In this document: positions 1 to 9,375 of the stretch, piece by piece
Position numbering within the stretch: the stretch's first letter is position 1
Layout of the letters: each line of letters opens with the position of its first letter
Assembly: GCA_964388455.1 (NCBI GenBank)
Contig: CAYMAN010000010.1
Span: 13,992 to 77,991 of the forward strand
Direction of reading: 5' to 3'
Length of the DNA stretch: 64,000 nucleotides
Origin: JBBRWO01 sp964388455
GTDB lineage: Bacteria; Actinomycetota; Coriobacteriia; Anaerosomatales; JAAXUF01
Notes under the pieces: generated by a model
The model's database searches: none
What the model was told of the DNA's origin: nothing
Seen by the model: the letters and a program-made list of their open reading frames with translations, nothing else
Program-made: the position numbers and the translations under genes

Positions 1-1020
1 GGCCGTTAGGTTGGAATTGATGGATGTGACCGTCGTCGGATGAATGACATCGACGCTGCCCGAATCCTGCTCTTCGGCGTCGTGAATGACGCCCGCGGCG
101 GTCGGCGGCGGGTCATATGTGACGTCTGCGCCCAACGGATCGAGACCGTGACCAGTCGCGATCAGGTTCTGATCGGCGGTGGGATTAGTGGTATACGTCC
201 ACGTCCATGTCTCGCCGAAGTCCAGAACGCCTGGATTGACGGCATCACCGGTGTGGGTGTCTGCCGCGTCGAGCACATGTACATCGCCGTCATCATCATT
301 ATCAGTACTTGCGTCGACGTTCACGTATGGACTTGTCAGTGGCACAGAGCTCGGACCATCGTTTGTCTCAGTAACAGTCCATGTGACCAAGCCGCCGGAC
401 GCAACCATGGATGGAGCAGCGCCGATGGTTATTTCGGTTCCGGGCATGATCACTGTGTCGATCGTGCTACCAGACTGCTCAGTGTCCTCAATGACGGTGT
501 TTCCTGTAACCGTCAAGGCTGCAAGCGTGCCGATGTAGTGGCTGCTTGCTCGAATCTGGTAGGTGCCAGCAACAGGCATCGTCACGTCGGTCGACTCAAT
601 CACGTGGCTGAGCACGGGAGTCGCCAGCGGCACGTCGGTGATCGTCGTATCAGAAGAGTCCTTCACCACGTAGCGGGTGGACGTCCAAATGTACTTGTAG
701 CCCGGCTTCGTCGTTAGGTCGTCAGAGATGAGGGCCTGCCCGCCGTACGGATCAGACGGAATGTGCACGTGCACATCGACCGTACCGGTCGCATCCACAA
801 TCGCCTCGTCGCCGGGGTCGGGTGTGATGCTTGGTCCGGTCAGTTGCACCGTGTACTCCACGGTGTCCCCCACGTGATACTCGCTCTCTGCAGGGCTGAA
901 GATTCCTATGGCGCCTTGGGTTGTGTAGCCGATGGCATACATGGCCATCGCAAACACGGCTACAACTACAGCAGCCGCGATAAGCAACCCCCGCACCTTT
1001 CGGTTCTTGGTCAGTTTCAT
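1..1020 (-). CDS. secreted or cell-surface protein, N-terminal part (runs off the left edge)
   Basis: The minus strand is open from an ATG at 1020 through to base 1 with no stop, so about 340 N-terminal residues are present and the C-terminus lies outside the window. An AGGAGG ribosome binding site sits just upstream of the ATG. The protein begins MKLTKNRKVRGLLI, followed by a hydrophobic stretch (about residues 10-30) that is a signal peptide or signal anchor. The rest is rich in Thr, Val, Ser and Asp, with beta-sandwich-like segments such as TVEYTVQLTGPSI and GGLVTWTVTETNDGPSS, the second resembling DUF11-type surface repeats. A role in the envelope is likely; no enzymatic motif is visible. 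Other frames over this stretch are open but give arginine- and histidine-rich nonsense. Confidence 0.75.
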   Translation of the reverse strand, partial: MKLTKNRKVRGLLIAAAVVVAVFAMAMYAIGYTTQGAIGIFSPAESEYHVGDTVEYTVQLTGPSITPDPGDEAIVDATGTVDVHVHIPSDPYGGQALISDDLTTKPGYKYIWTSTRYVVKDSSDTTITDVPLATPVLSHVIESTDVTMPVAGTYQIRASSHYIGTLAALTVTGNTVIEDTEQSGSTIDTVIMPGTEITIGAAPSMVASGGLVTWTVTETNDGPSSVPLTSPYVNVDASTDNDDDGDVHVLDAADTHTGDAVNPGVLDFGETWTWTYTTNPTADQNLIATGHGLDPLGADVTYDPPPTAAGVIHDAEEQDSGSVDVIHPTTVTSINSNLTA

Positions 1021-2064
1021 CGGTCCTCCTGACTCAGTGAGTGGCTGATCCACTCAATTGAAGCCTGAGTGCTCGGGGCGGTCTCACCATTCGCTTCTCG
1101 CCGACCTTGGTGACCGATTTCGTGCAATTCGGCGGATCTGAGCTTCCCGAACAAAACTGCGTACGAATCACGGAGAAGGACGAGGCGGCGATCGACCCAC
1201 GGCGGAGAGCCAAGACCGCTCAAGCCGTACAATCGAAATCGCCTTGCGGCTATTTTGGGGATTCAGCGTCAAGACCGTCCGATCTTCGGCTGGGTTTGCG
1301 TCGCTTTGCTTACCCTCAACCGCTGAACCTATCCCTGAATCCGAGGGATGAAATGATGCAGGTGGTCACAGACGGGCGATAAACGGCACGCGCCCTAGGA
1401 TGATTTCGCTCATTGGTAGCGCGTAGCGGGATCGTTGCGACCTCGTGATATACGGACGCGCGAACTCGCGGTGAATCTGAGCTCCCTCGGGTGAAGCTGC
1501 ATGAGTTGAGGTATTCGACCTCTCTCCTTGCTCAAGATGGATCATGATCTCGCCCTGGCGCTATCTCAAACCACGCTGGCCATGGCTCTGAAGACATGAC
1601 CAATCACTACACCCACATCGATGAACCCACTCGGGTGTTGCTGGCTCAGACTCTCGAAGATGCGCATTCCGCCGCGGTCTCATCGCTAGCGGCTTCTGCG
1701 GAAGGGTAGGGCATCTGGCCCGAGCGACAGACGACCCTCACCGGCAGTCTTGGTGGGGGTCGTCATCGTTGCATGCACTTGGCATCTGATGAATCCCATT
1801 GCCACCATATCTGGCAGCTTCGTACATGGATTCGTGGGAAGGCACGTGGGAAATGATGGGGCGAGACACCACGCAAGAGAGCGGTTCACATAGGCTGAAA
1901 TGCGGTTTCTCTAAGATCAGCGCAGCCTGACTGCGTTAGTGTAAAGGAAGCACTCTCACGCTGAGTTAATCACCCGTGCGCCGTAATCTACGTTGCGCGA
2001 GGCACCAGTCTGCACGACTCCATCTCCCCCAACGACCCCGTCACACCTATCAGCGCGCCGAAGC
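1021..2064. other. gene-poor stretch with recombinase debris
   Basis: About 1 kb without a convincing intact gene. The only recognisable coding trace is the tyrosine-recombinase tail at 1548-1709. Short open frames at 1107-1382 and 1686-1889 have no ribosome binding site or family resemblance that I can see. Confidence 0.5.
1548..1709 (+). pseudogene. C-terminal relic of a tyrosine site-specific recombinase
   Basis: In one plus-strand frame, after an in-frame TGA at 1545, the sequence reads SRPGAISNHAGHGSEDMTNH and then YTHIDEP, ending in a TAG at 1707-1709. The pattern GH-G-S-xx-MTxxYTH resembles the last conserved box of phage-type integrases (LGHxSxxxTxxYxH, with the catalytic tyrosine). 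The N-terminal DNA-binding part and the Arg/His catalytic region are absent upstream and the frame is interrupted, so this is a remnant. It suggests that an integrative element once ended here. Confidence 0.45.
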
Positions 2065-3249
2065 TCACGCAGGCAGTGAGAAGTAGAACGTGGAACCCTG
2101 GCCGAGCGAGGACTCTACCCAGATGCGGCCGTGGTGGCGCTCGACGATGCGCTTGCAGATCGCGAGGCCCATGCCGCTGCCTTCATACTTATCACGCGGC
2201 TGTAGCCGTCGGAATATGACGAAGATGCGCTCGTAGTATTCGTCTTCGATCCCGAGCCCGTTGTCCTCAATGGAGAAGACCCACTCCTCACCGACAAGCT
2301 TCACGCCGAGATGAATTCTCGGCGGCTCATCTCGGCGGAATCTAATGGCGTTGGCGATGAGGTTCTGGAACACCTGGCCGATCTGCGATGCATCGCAGTT
2401 GACGACCGGCAGCTCGTCATCGCACGTCAACACGGCTTGGCTTTCGGCGATAGCGACCTCAAGCCCCTTGAGTACATCGTCCAGTGTCGACCCAAGGTTT
2501 GCCTCGCAAAACTCGCGACCCTGAGAGCCCACGCAGGAGTAGGCCAGCAACGCCTGGATGAGCGCCTCCATGCGAGTGGCCCCTTCGACCGCATACCCGA
2601 TGAAGTCGTCGGCCTCAGCGTCAAGCTGACCGCCGTAGCGCTTTTTGAGCAGTTGCGTATAGCTGGTGACCATGCGAAGCGGCTCGCGCAAGTCATGCGA
2701 CGCGACGTACGCAAAGCGCTCCAGCTCGATGTTCGAGCGCTCCAGTTCCTCTGACCTGGCTCGAAGCGCCTGCTCGATCTGCTTGCGCTCGTGCAGCTCC
2801 TGTTCGAGCTTGATCGTGCGTTCGGCAACCAGATTCGCCAACTCACTCTTCTCCAGATGAAGCACCCTGTTCACGGTTTTGATCTTTGCCATTGCACGAA
2901 TCTGAGCAATCAGTTCGATCTCATCGACGGGCTTGGCGAGAAATCCATCCGCGCCGACCTCTATGGCCCTTCTTCGGCTTTCGACGTCCGTTCCGAGAGC
3001 TGTTACAAAGACCACCGGGATATCCCGAAGCGCCTCGCTTGCTTTGATCTCCTCGCAGACCGCGTAACCATCCATTCCCGGCATCAACACGTCGAGAAGG
3101 ATCACGTCGGGGTCCTCGGCGGCGGCGAGCGCAAGGCCCAACGGGCCGCTCAGCGCGGTGTGTACCTCGGCCGCGGAGACGTGCTCGGATATGAGCGCGG
3201 TCAACGTGGTGAGGTTATCCCTGTGATCGTCGATGGCCAGAATCTTCAT
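2065..3249 (-). CDS. response-regulator/histidine-kinase hybrid (REC-HisKA-HATPase)
   Basis: A cytoplasmic two-component protein of 394 residues. It starts with a receiver domain (MKILAIDDH, phospho-acceptor Asp in VILLDVLMPGMDGY, conserved Lys in FLAKPVDE), continues through a coiled coil (about 130-180) and ends in a dimerisation/phospho-acceptor domain (FAYVASHDLREPLRMVTSY) and a HATPase_c domain (NLIANAIRFR, DNGLGIEDEYYERIF, GSGMGLAICKRI). The start at 3249 is chosen because AAGGAG precedes it and it follows the stop of the upstream hybrid kinase by one base. It is the last gene of the signalling run. Its kinase core is close to those at 7190 and 9376, which points to intragenic duplication of one module. 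Confidence 0.85.
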   Translation of the reverse strand: MKILAIDDHRDNLTTLTALISEHVSAAEVHTALSGPLGLALAAAEDPDVILLDVLMPGMDGYAVCEEIKASEALRDIPVVFVTALGTDVESRRRAIEVGADGFLAKPVDEIELIAQIRAMAKIKTVNRVLHLEKSELANLVAERTIKLEQELHERKQIEQALRARSEELERSNIELERFAYVASHDLREPLRMVTSYTQLLKKRYGGQLDAEADDFIGYAVEGATRMEALIQALLAYSCVGSQGREFCEANLGSTLDDVLKGLEVAIAESQAVLTCDDELPVVNCDASQIGQVFQNLIANAIRFRRDEPPRIHLGVKLVGEEWVFSIEDNGLGIEDEYYERIFVIFRRLQPRDKYEGSGMGLAICKRIVERHHGRIWVESSLGQGSTFYFSLPA

Positions 3250-3250
3250 G

Positions 3251-6223
3251 TCACTCCTTCGTGCCGAGCACCGCATTCAGCGTCTCGCCGAGAACGTCCG
3301 CGTCGATTGGCTTGGAAACGTAGCCGTCAAACCCGTGAGCCATTATCGATTCCCGATCCCCGCTCATCGCACTCGCCGTGAGTACGATCACGGGGATGCT
3401 GCACAGACTCTGATCCTTGCGCAGCACCTTCAGCGCAGAAATGCCGTCCATCGCCGGCATCACGATATCCATGAGGATCACATCCGGCACATGTGATCCT
3501 GCCTTCTCCACAGCTTCCCGACCGTCCTCCGCCTCGACGACGTCGTAGTCCGCCTCGAGCACGGCACGGGCCGCACGACGGTTGTCTGCGTTGTCGTCGA
3601 CGACGAGCACCAGAGGTTTTCCTGACCGGCCAGGACGCGGTGCGACATCAGTCCGAGGGGCAGCGACGGTGACGGCAGCAGGAGCCACCATTCGCTCGAC
3701 TGCTCCGAGAAGACCCGCGACGTCGATGTCGCCCTTCTGGATCAGCTGCAGGATGCCGTTCTCCTTGAGGAAGCCCAACTCGTCCTTGGTGACGTGCTTG
3801 GCTGTCAGGATCAGCACCGGCAGGTGGGATGTCCGCTCATGCCTGCGAATCGAGTCCAGGACCTCGAAGCCGTCGACCTCAGGCATCATCAGATCCAGAA
3901 TCATCGCATCAGGGACGACCTGTTCGATCTGCTCGAGCGCCTCTCGGCCATCACGCGCCACCTGGACGCGGTAGCCGTGGCTGGTCAAGACGTCGGTCAT
4001 CTGAATGATCGCCGGCTCGCTATCCTCGACGAGCAAGATGCACTCGTTGTGACCATCGCCCGCCGGGACGCGTCCAGGCCCGCGGGGAGCGCGCAACTCG
4101 TCCTCATCGGCTTCTGTGATCGGCAGGTTCAGCGTCAACGGCAACCGCAGCGTGAACGTCGAGCCCTCGCCCGGAGTGCTGACCACGGTGATGTCCCCGG
4201 AAAGCAGATGCGCGTACTCTCTGGCGATGGCCAGGCCAAGCCCGGTGCCGCCGTACTTGCGAGAGGTGCTGTCGTCGGCCTGGCGGAACTCGTCGAAGAT
4301 GTACGGGAGCTGATCGGCTGCGATTCCGATTCCCGTGTCGGTCACCATGATCTGGATCTCATCGTCAGACTGAAGCGCTGAGACAGTGACCATTCCGTCC
4401 TCGGTGAACTTCACTGCGTTGGCGATGAGGTTCTGAAGGATGTGGCGGCACTTCGCGGAGTCGCTGACCACGGGCGCTAGGTCGGGGTCTATCTGGTTGA
4501 CGAGGCCGACGGAGTTCTCATCGGCCTGTGGTGCGACCATCTCGAGGATCTCGACAACCAGCTCTGGGATCGAGAACCGACCGATGCTGAGCTCCTCTTT
4601 GCCTGCCTCGATCCGCGACAGGTCGAGTATGTCGTTGATGAGCGCCAACAGGTTCTTGCCGTTGCGCTCGATCACCTCAAGGTAGCTGTACTCGTTGGTG
4701 GGAATTCTTCCGGCGAGTCGGCGACCCAGCACCCCTGAGAGAGCGATCACCGAGTTCAAAGGTGTGCGCAGTTCATGACTCATGTTGGACAGGAACGCGC
4801 TCTTGAGCCGGTTTGATTCGTCCAGCTGACGTTTCTGCATCTCGAGTTCTGTGTTCTGCTCGGTGAGCTCGCTCGTCTGCGCCGACAGTTCGCGCTTCTG
4901 CGCATCAAGCTCACGATTCTGCAGTTCCAGGCTGTGGGACAACGTCTTGATCCCGCGGACGGCGACGACACCGTTCACGCGCGCGATCAGCGCACCCCAC
5001 ACGTCATCGATCATGCGGAGTGTCCCCTCGTCGTAGGCGCGGACGGAGGCCAAGGAGATCACCGCGGCGACCGACTGGCCGTGCGGAATGGGAATCGTGA
5101 GCAATTCGCGCGGTACGAACTCGCCGCTTACCCCCGCGAACGTGAACCGAGTGTCAGCAGGCACATCCGCGAGATGTTGTATGCGCCGAGTGACCACAGC
5201 AGCACCCAGCTCACCGTCATGATCAGTGGCCGAGAACGACGCGCGAGCGCCGGCATCGAGTCCAATCGATGCGAGCAGCTCAAAGGCCGACCCGGATTCG
5301 TTCAACAGGTAGATCGCTCCGACTTGCGATCCCGAGCTCGTCATCAGGGACTGCACGAGCTCTTGGGCGAACACATGAACGTCGTTCTCGGCGAGCATGG
5401 CATCGATGACCTGCGCTGAGCGTTCGGCCCTGACCACTTGTCCCTGAATCGCATCGGCCATGCTGTTGAACGACGCCGAGAGCATGCCGATCTCGCTGTC
5501 CGACACGAAGTCAGCGCGCGTGTCCAGGTCGCCTTCACCAAACCGCCGAGCGGCGACTGTCAGTCCTTCTAGCGGAGGAACTATTCCCCGCATGACCAGC
5601 CAGGATATGCCGAGCGCCAGGAGAAGGGCGGCTCCTGCCCCCAAAAACAGCCGCAGATTGAGCGATGTGGTGTGGCTCTGCGCATCGGCGAAGAACTTGT
5701 CCCCACGCGCGAGCGCGAACTGGTCAACCGTCAGGATCTGGGCCAGCATGTCGTCCGTTTGCGCACGCTCAACACCCTCGGGACGAAGCCGAGCAGACAC
5801 CTCTTCGATCTTGCCGCTTCGTGCGAGCCTGAGGGTCTCCGCTTGGCTGGCCTGTGTCTCGATCAAGGCAGTTGCGATGGCATCAACGTCCTTCTTGGGG
5901 CCGAGGTATGCCCCGTAGATCGCGTCGACTTGTTTCTCACTGTCTGCGCCCAACAGCTCGATCTGGCGGGCGATGGCTTCGACTTCTTGGGGGTTTCGGG
6001 ATGAAGACAGGCTGGCGATCTGGGCCTGCGCCTTCAGGATGTCGGCGGTCAGCGCACCGATCGCCCTGCGTACCTTGAGTGGATGATTGTAGAGGCCCTC
6101 GGTCTCGTGCCAAATCTGGTTCGATTGGTACCACGAAAACCCGGTGATGAGAACGACGAGCACAGCCAGCATGCCGAACCCCAGCCGTAGCTGTGTTCCG
6201 ATTTTGAGATTCCGCAGCTTCAT
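3251..6223 (-). CDS. membrane hybrid histidine kinase with HAMP, GAF and two receiver domains
   Basis: A 990-residue inner-membrane sensor. Transmembrane helices lie at about residues 15-35 (LGFGMLAVLVVLITGF) and 190-212, bracketing an extracytoplasmic helical region, followed by HAMP (about 212-265), a GAF-like domain (about 270-420), a coiled coil, HisKA with FLSNMSHELRTPLNSV, HATPase_c (NLIANAVKF, GTGLGLAIARE), and two receivers (ILLVEDSEPA with DLMMPEVDGF; LVVDDNADNRRAA with MDIVMPAMDGI). The ATG overlaps the stop of the CheR-type gene by 4 nt, so the two are probably translationally coupled. The stimulus is unknown. A double C-terminal receiver indicates a multi-step phosphorelay. Confidence 0.87.
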   Translation of the reverse strand: MKLRNLKIGTQLRLGFGMLAVLVVLITGFSWYQSNQIWHETEGLYNHPLKVRRAIGALTADILKAQAQIASLSSSRNPQEVEAIARQIELLGADSEKQVDAIYGAYLGPKKDVDAIATALIETQASQAETLRLARSGKIEEVSARLRPEGVERAQTDDMLAQILTVDQFALARGDKFFADAQSHTTSLNLRLFLGAGAALLLALGISWLVMRGIVPPLEGLTVAARRFGEGDLDTRADFVSDSEIGMLSASFNSMADAIQGQVVRAERSAQVIDAMLAENDVHVFAQELVQSLMTSSGSQVGAIYLLNESGSAFELLASIGLDAGARASFSATDHDGELGAAVVTRRIQHLADVPADTRFTFAGVSGEFVPRELLTIPIPHGQSVAAVISLASVRAYDEGTLRMIDDVWGALIARVNGVVAVRGIKTLSHSLELQNRELDAQKRELSAQTSELTEQNTELEMQKRQLDESNRLKSAFLSNMSHELRTPLNSVIALSGVLGRRLAGRIPTNEYSYLEVIERNGKNLLALINDILDLSRIEAGKEELSIGRFSIPELVVEILEMVAPQADENSVGLVNQIDPDLAPVVSDSAKCRHILQNLIANAVKFTEDGMVTVSALQSDDEIQIMVTDTGIGIAADQLPYIFDEFRQADDSTSRKYGGTGLGLAIAREYAHLLSGDITVVSTPGEGSTFTLRLPLTLNLPITEADEDELRAPRGPGRVPAGDGHNECILLVEDSEPAIIQMTDVLTSHGYRVQVARDGREALEQIEQVVPDAMILDLMMPEVDGFEVLDSIRRHERTSHLPVLILTAKHVTKDELGFLKENGILQLIQKGDIDVAGLLGAVERMVAPAAVTVAAPRTDVAPRPGRSGKPLVLVVDDNADNRRAARAVLEADYDVVEAEDGREAVEKAGSHVPDVILMDIVMPAMDGISALKVLRKDQSLCSIPVIVLTASAMSGDRESIMAHGFDGYVSKPIDADVLGETLNAVLGTKE

Positions 6224-7098
6224 CGGTCATCCTTCAAGTCGAGTTTGCGAAAGACCGGGGCCACCGGAACCACCGATCGAAAACCGCCCATGCACCTCAC
6301 GGTACTGCGCTCTGCCTCGCCGGTCACCAGATAGGCACCGGGCCGCAGACAACCATGAACCTTCCTCAGAATCGAGAGTTGTGCCTCGGGCATGTAGTAG
6401 ATGAGCATGTTGCAGCACAGCACGATGTCGAAGCCGCCAAAGATACTCGCCGGCGGGCACGACGAGTTGTCGTCGAGCAGGTCGTAGGCAGAGAAATCGA
6501 CTGCACGTCGCAGCTCGGGCACGACTCGGTAGGAGGACCCCTCGGCCGAGAACCACCGTTTCAGCCGCCGCAGCCGGACGTTTCCCACCTCAGCCTCGGT
6601 GTACAGGCCCTCTCGCGCGGTGGCGAGTGCCGACTCCGACACATCGCTCGCGATGACACGAAACGGAATCTCACAGCCGAGTGACTCGGCAAGCTCCAAG
6701 AGCTCGATTGCGATGGAGTAGGCTTCCTGACCTGCGGAACATCCCGCCGACCAGATCCGAATCTCCGACCCGTCGGTCCCGGCCTTGTGGCGAAGGATCG
6801 CGGGTAGGACGGAGTGCCCGAGCAGGGCGAACGTCAGCGGTGCCCTGAAGAATTCGCTGTAACCGACCTGTAGTGATCTGACGAGCTCCTCGACCTCAGC
6901 ACTCCGACTTCCGAGGATGGCGAGATACTCCGCTGAGGTCGCCGAGGAGGTGGCAGCGATACGCGCGTTCAGCGACTTGGCCAGAAAGGTCGCGTCGAGG
7001 GGCGACAAGTCCACCCCGCAGGCCGCGCTGATGCTCGCGGACTGATGAGCCAGCGAGGTGGTCGAGAACTGGGCCGCCCCCATCTGCTTCGGTACCAT
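6220..7098 (-). CDS. cheR: CheR-type protein-glutamate O-methyltransferase
   Basis: A 292-residue S-adenosylmethionine-dependent methyltransferase of the CheR family, which methylates glutamates of chemoreceptor-like sensors. Visible features are an all-alpha N-terminal domain (about 30-100), the SAM loop WSAGCSAGQEAYS (about 150), an acidic strand end at VIASDVSESAL, and the CNMLIYY motif matching the family's CRNVLIYF. No CheB, CheA or chemoreceptor gene is nearby. It overlaps the hybrid kinase at 3251-6223 by 4 nt, so its substrate may be a sensor kinase of this locus, as in Che-like alternative systems; that partner assignment is inference. Confidence 0.85.
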   Translation of the reverse strand: MVPKQMGAAQFSTTSLAHQSASISAACGVDLSPLDATFLAKSLNARIAATSSATSAEYLAILGSRSAEVEELVRSLQVGYSEFFRAPLTFALLGHSVLPAILRHKAGTDGSEIRIWSAGCSAGQEAYSIAIELLELAESLGCEIPFRVIASDVSESALATAREGLYTEAEVGNVRLRRLKRWFSAEGSSYRVVPELRRAVDFSAYDLLDDNSSCPPASIFGGFDIVLCCNMLIYYMPEAQLSILRKVHGCLRPGAYLVTGEAERSTVRCMGGFRSVVPVAPVFRKLDLKDDR

Positions 7099-7189
7099 TC
7101 CCAGCTCCCTGCGACACGTCCCGATTCGCGACGACCCCCCTATTGGAATACTACCGCAGCGCCCACGAGGACGGAATCACCGAATCACG

Positions 7190-9247
7190 TCACACAGGCA
7201 GTGAGAAGTAGAACGTGGAACCCTCGCCCGGCTTCGACTCGACCCAAATACGGCCATGATGACGCTGGACGATGCGCTTGCAGATCGCCAAGCCCATCCC
7301 GCTTCCCTCGAAGTCGTCTCGCGACTGAAGCCGCTGGAAGATGACGAATATTCGGTCGAAGTACTCAGGGTCTATACCGAGGCCGTTATCCTTCAGTGAG
7401 AATACGTGCTCCTCGCCCGCTCGCTCGACTCCGAGGTGAATCCTCACAGGATCCTCTCCGCGGAACTTGATCGCGTTGGCAATGAGATTCTGGATGATCT
7501 GGGCGATCTGGGGCGCGTCGCACACGACCGTCGGCATCGTGTCATGTGTCAGCGTGACGTCATTCTCGGCGATGGCGACTTCCAGTCCCTTGAGGACGCC
7601 GTCGAGCACCGGCCCAAGATCGGTTTCCTTGAACGGATTCCCGTGCGAGCCGACGCGGGAGTACGCCAGGAGGTCGTCGATCAACGCTTCCATGCGCGCA
7701 GCACCATCCACCGCGAAGCCGATGAAGTCATCAGCATCCGCATCCAGCTGCCCCGCATACCGCTTCTTGAGCAGCTGCGTGTAGCTGGTGACCATCCGGA
7801 GCGGCTCGCGAAGGTCGTGTGATGCGACGTAGGCGAACCGCTGCAGCTCCATGTTCGAGCGCTCGAGTTCCTCTGTGCGTTCGCGCAGGGCCCGCTCGGC
7901 CCTCTGTCGCTCCGTGACATCGGCGAGAATGCAGTGAGTCTGCTTGAAGGTCCCGTCGGGGTTGTGGCCGACGCGTCCCTCGAATGCGATTGTGCGTCTG
8001 GCACCGTCCTTGCGGAGCATCTCGAACTCGGAATGAATCTTCCCGCGCTCCTTGAAGAGGGGGAACCGCTCCCGGAACGGCTCCACGAACTCCGGCGCCA
8101 GGAACTCCCCAAACCACCTGCCGACGACCTCGCCATACTCGTAGCCCAGGATCGCGAGCCATTCTAAGTTGACCTCGAGAAAGCGCCCATCCTCATCGAG
8201 CGATTGGTACCCAAGTGGTGCGTGCTCGAACAAGACCTCGAACCGCTGCTCGCTCTCCAGCAACGCGAGCTCAACCTGCTTGCGGTCGGTGATGTCCTGG
8301 ACGAATCCCGTGATGGCTACCAGCTTTCCGCTCTCGTCGAGCTCGCGTTCCCCTTCTGAATGCAGCCAGCGAGTCGCTCCGTCCGCTGTGATGATCCGGT
8401 AGTCCAGCGAGGTCTGTATCCCGTCAGCCGACAGGGCCATGTCGACTTGGCGGACTCGCTCGCGGTCGCCGGGGTGAATGGACCTGTTGACGGCGATATC
8501 GACGTCGCCGTCCGGTGTGTCCAGCTCCAGGTCGAAGATGCGATACATCTCGTCTGACCACTCGCGCACGCCAGACTCGAGCTCGATTCGCCAGCTGCCA
8601 AGGCGCGCCAAGGCACCCGTCTTGCGCAGCAACGTCGATTGCATCTCGATGCGGGCAGAGTTGCGCGCGATCAGCTCGGCATCGCGGCGAAGCGTCTCGT
8701 CCGCAGCAACTTGCCGAGATATGTCGACCAAAGTCACACGCAGGAGCGACTTCCCGTGCGGCGTCTTGGACTTCGCGGCGTCAAGACGAACCCACTGCGG
8801 ATCACCTTCCGTTCGAGCGAGCCGAAACTCCTTGGGCAATACGAGATCGTCCGCTTGCGCATGCGCCAGGAACGCCGAGAGTTCGTCATGCTGTTCGATG
8901 GAGATGAACTGGCTCAGGCGTCGTCCGGGCAGAGCGCCACGGGGCACCTGAAATATGGCCGCCGCAGTCAGGTTTGATTCCGAGATGCGCCCGGCATCGT
9001 CGACCGAGATGTAACCTACGGGGGCGAGATCGAAGAGTTCGAAGTAGCTCGCCCGTGAGGTCTCGAGCTCGGCTTGTACCTGGCGCAACTCCTCGTTCTG
9101 CATCTCGAGTTCAATCTGGTGCACCCGCAACTCGTACAGAATCTGTGCGACATCCTCAGGTGGGATGGGCGCCGCGGCACTTTCGCTCACGCTCGCCTTC
9201 TCTTCAGCGAGTCGCCTCGCTTCGGCCTTGCGCGTAGTCTCGTCCAT
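7190..9247 (-). CDS. multi-PAS sensor histidine kinase
   Basis: A soluble 685-residue sensor kinase without membrane helices. After a coiled-coil start (residues about 1-70, LRVHQIELEMQNEELRQV) come three PAS domains: about 75-190, 205-330 (ending ITGFVQDITDRKQVE) and 335-450 (ending ILADVTERQRAE). Then come HisKA (FAYVASHDLREPLRMVTSY, about 470) and HATPase_c (NLIANAIKF, DNGLGIDPEYFDRIF, GSGMGLAICKRI). No receiver is attached, so its phosphate must go to a separate regulator. The kinase half is almost the same as in the genes at 2065 and 9376. Confidence 0.87.
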   Translation of the reverse strand: MDETTRKAEARRLAEEKASVSESAAAPIPPEDVAQILYELRVHQIELEMQNEELRQVQAELETSRASYFELFDLAPVGYISVDDAGRISESNLTAAAIFQVPRGALPGRRLSQFISIEQHDELSAFLAHAQADDLVLPKEFRLARTEGDPQWVRLDAAKSKTPHGKSLLRVTLVDISRQVAADETLRRDAELIARNSARIEMQSTLLRKTGALARLGSWRIELESGVREWSDEMYRIFDLELDTPDGDVDIAVNRSIHPGDRERVRQVDMALSADGIQTSLDYRIITADGATRWLHSEGERELDESGKLVAITGFVQDITDRKQVELALLESEQRFEVLFEHAPLGYQSLDEDGRFLEVNLEWLAILGYEYGEVVGRWFGEFLAPEFVEPFRERFPLFKERGKIHSEFEMLRKDGARRTIAFEGRVGHNPDGTFKQTHCILADVTERQRAERALRERTEELERSNMELQRFAYVASHDLREPLRMVTSYTQLLKKRYAGQLDADADDFIGFAVDGAARMEALIDDLLAYSRVGSHGNPFKETDLGPVLDGVLKGLEVAIAENDVTLTHDTMPTVVCDAPQIAQIIQNLIANAIKFRGEDPVRIHLGVERAGEEHVFSLKDNGLGIDPEYFDRIFVIFQRLQSRDDFEGSGMGLAICKRIVQRHHGRIWVESKPGEGSTFYFSLPV

Positions 9248-9375
9248 CGTCCCCCGACTCCTCGCTCCGTCGTAGTGATCGCGTAGGAAATGCCGTTCTC
9301 GTCGACAAGCGCGGTCGCTGTCAGCGTGACCTCCACATGTCCGCCATTCCGATGAACTCGCTCGACGCTGGTGAG
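9248..9375 (-). pseudogene. PAS-domain fragment between two kinase genes
   Basis: Directly after the TAA of the 9376-13257 kinase, in the same frame, about 42 codons read as the end of a PAS domain: RVHRNGGHVEVTLTATALV followed by DENGISYAITTTERGV. There is no start codon and no N-terminal half of the fold, so it is a fragment left by deletion or domain shuffling. It does not join in frame to the next kinase at 9247. Confidence 0.45.

Noticed and set aside
40..1032. Plus-strand reading frames over the left edge
   Set aside because: They are antisense to the minus-strand secreted-protein gene, which has a signal peptide and an AGGAGG site; the plus-strand products are low-coherence.
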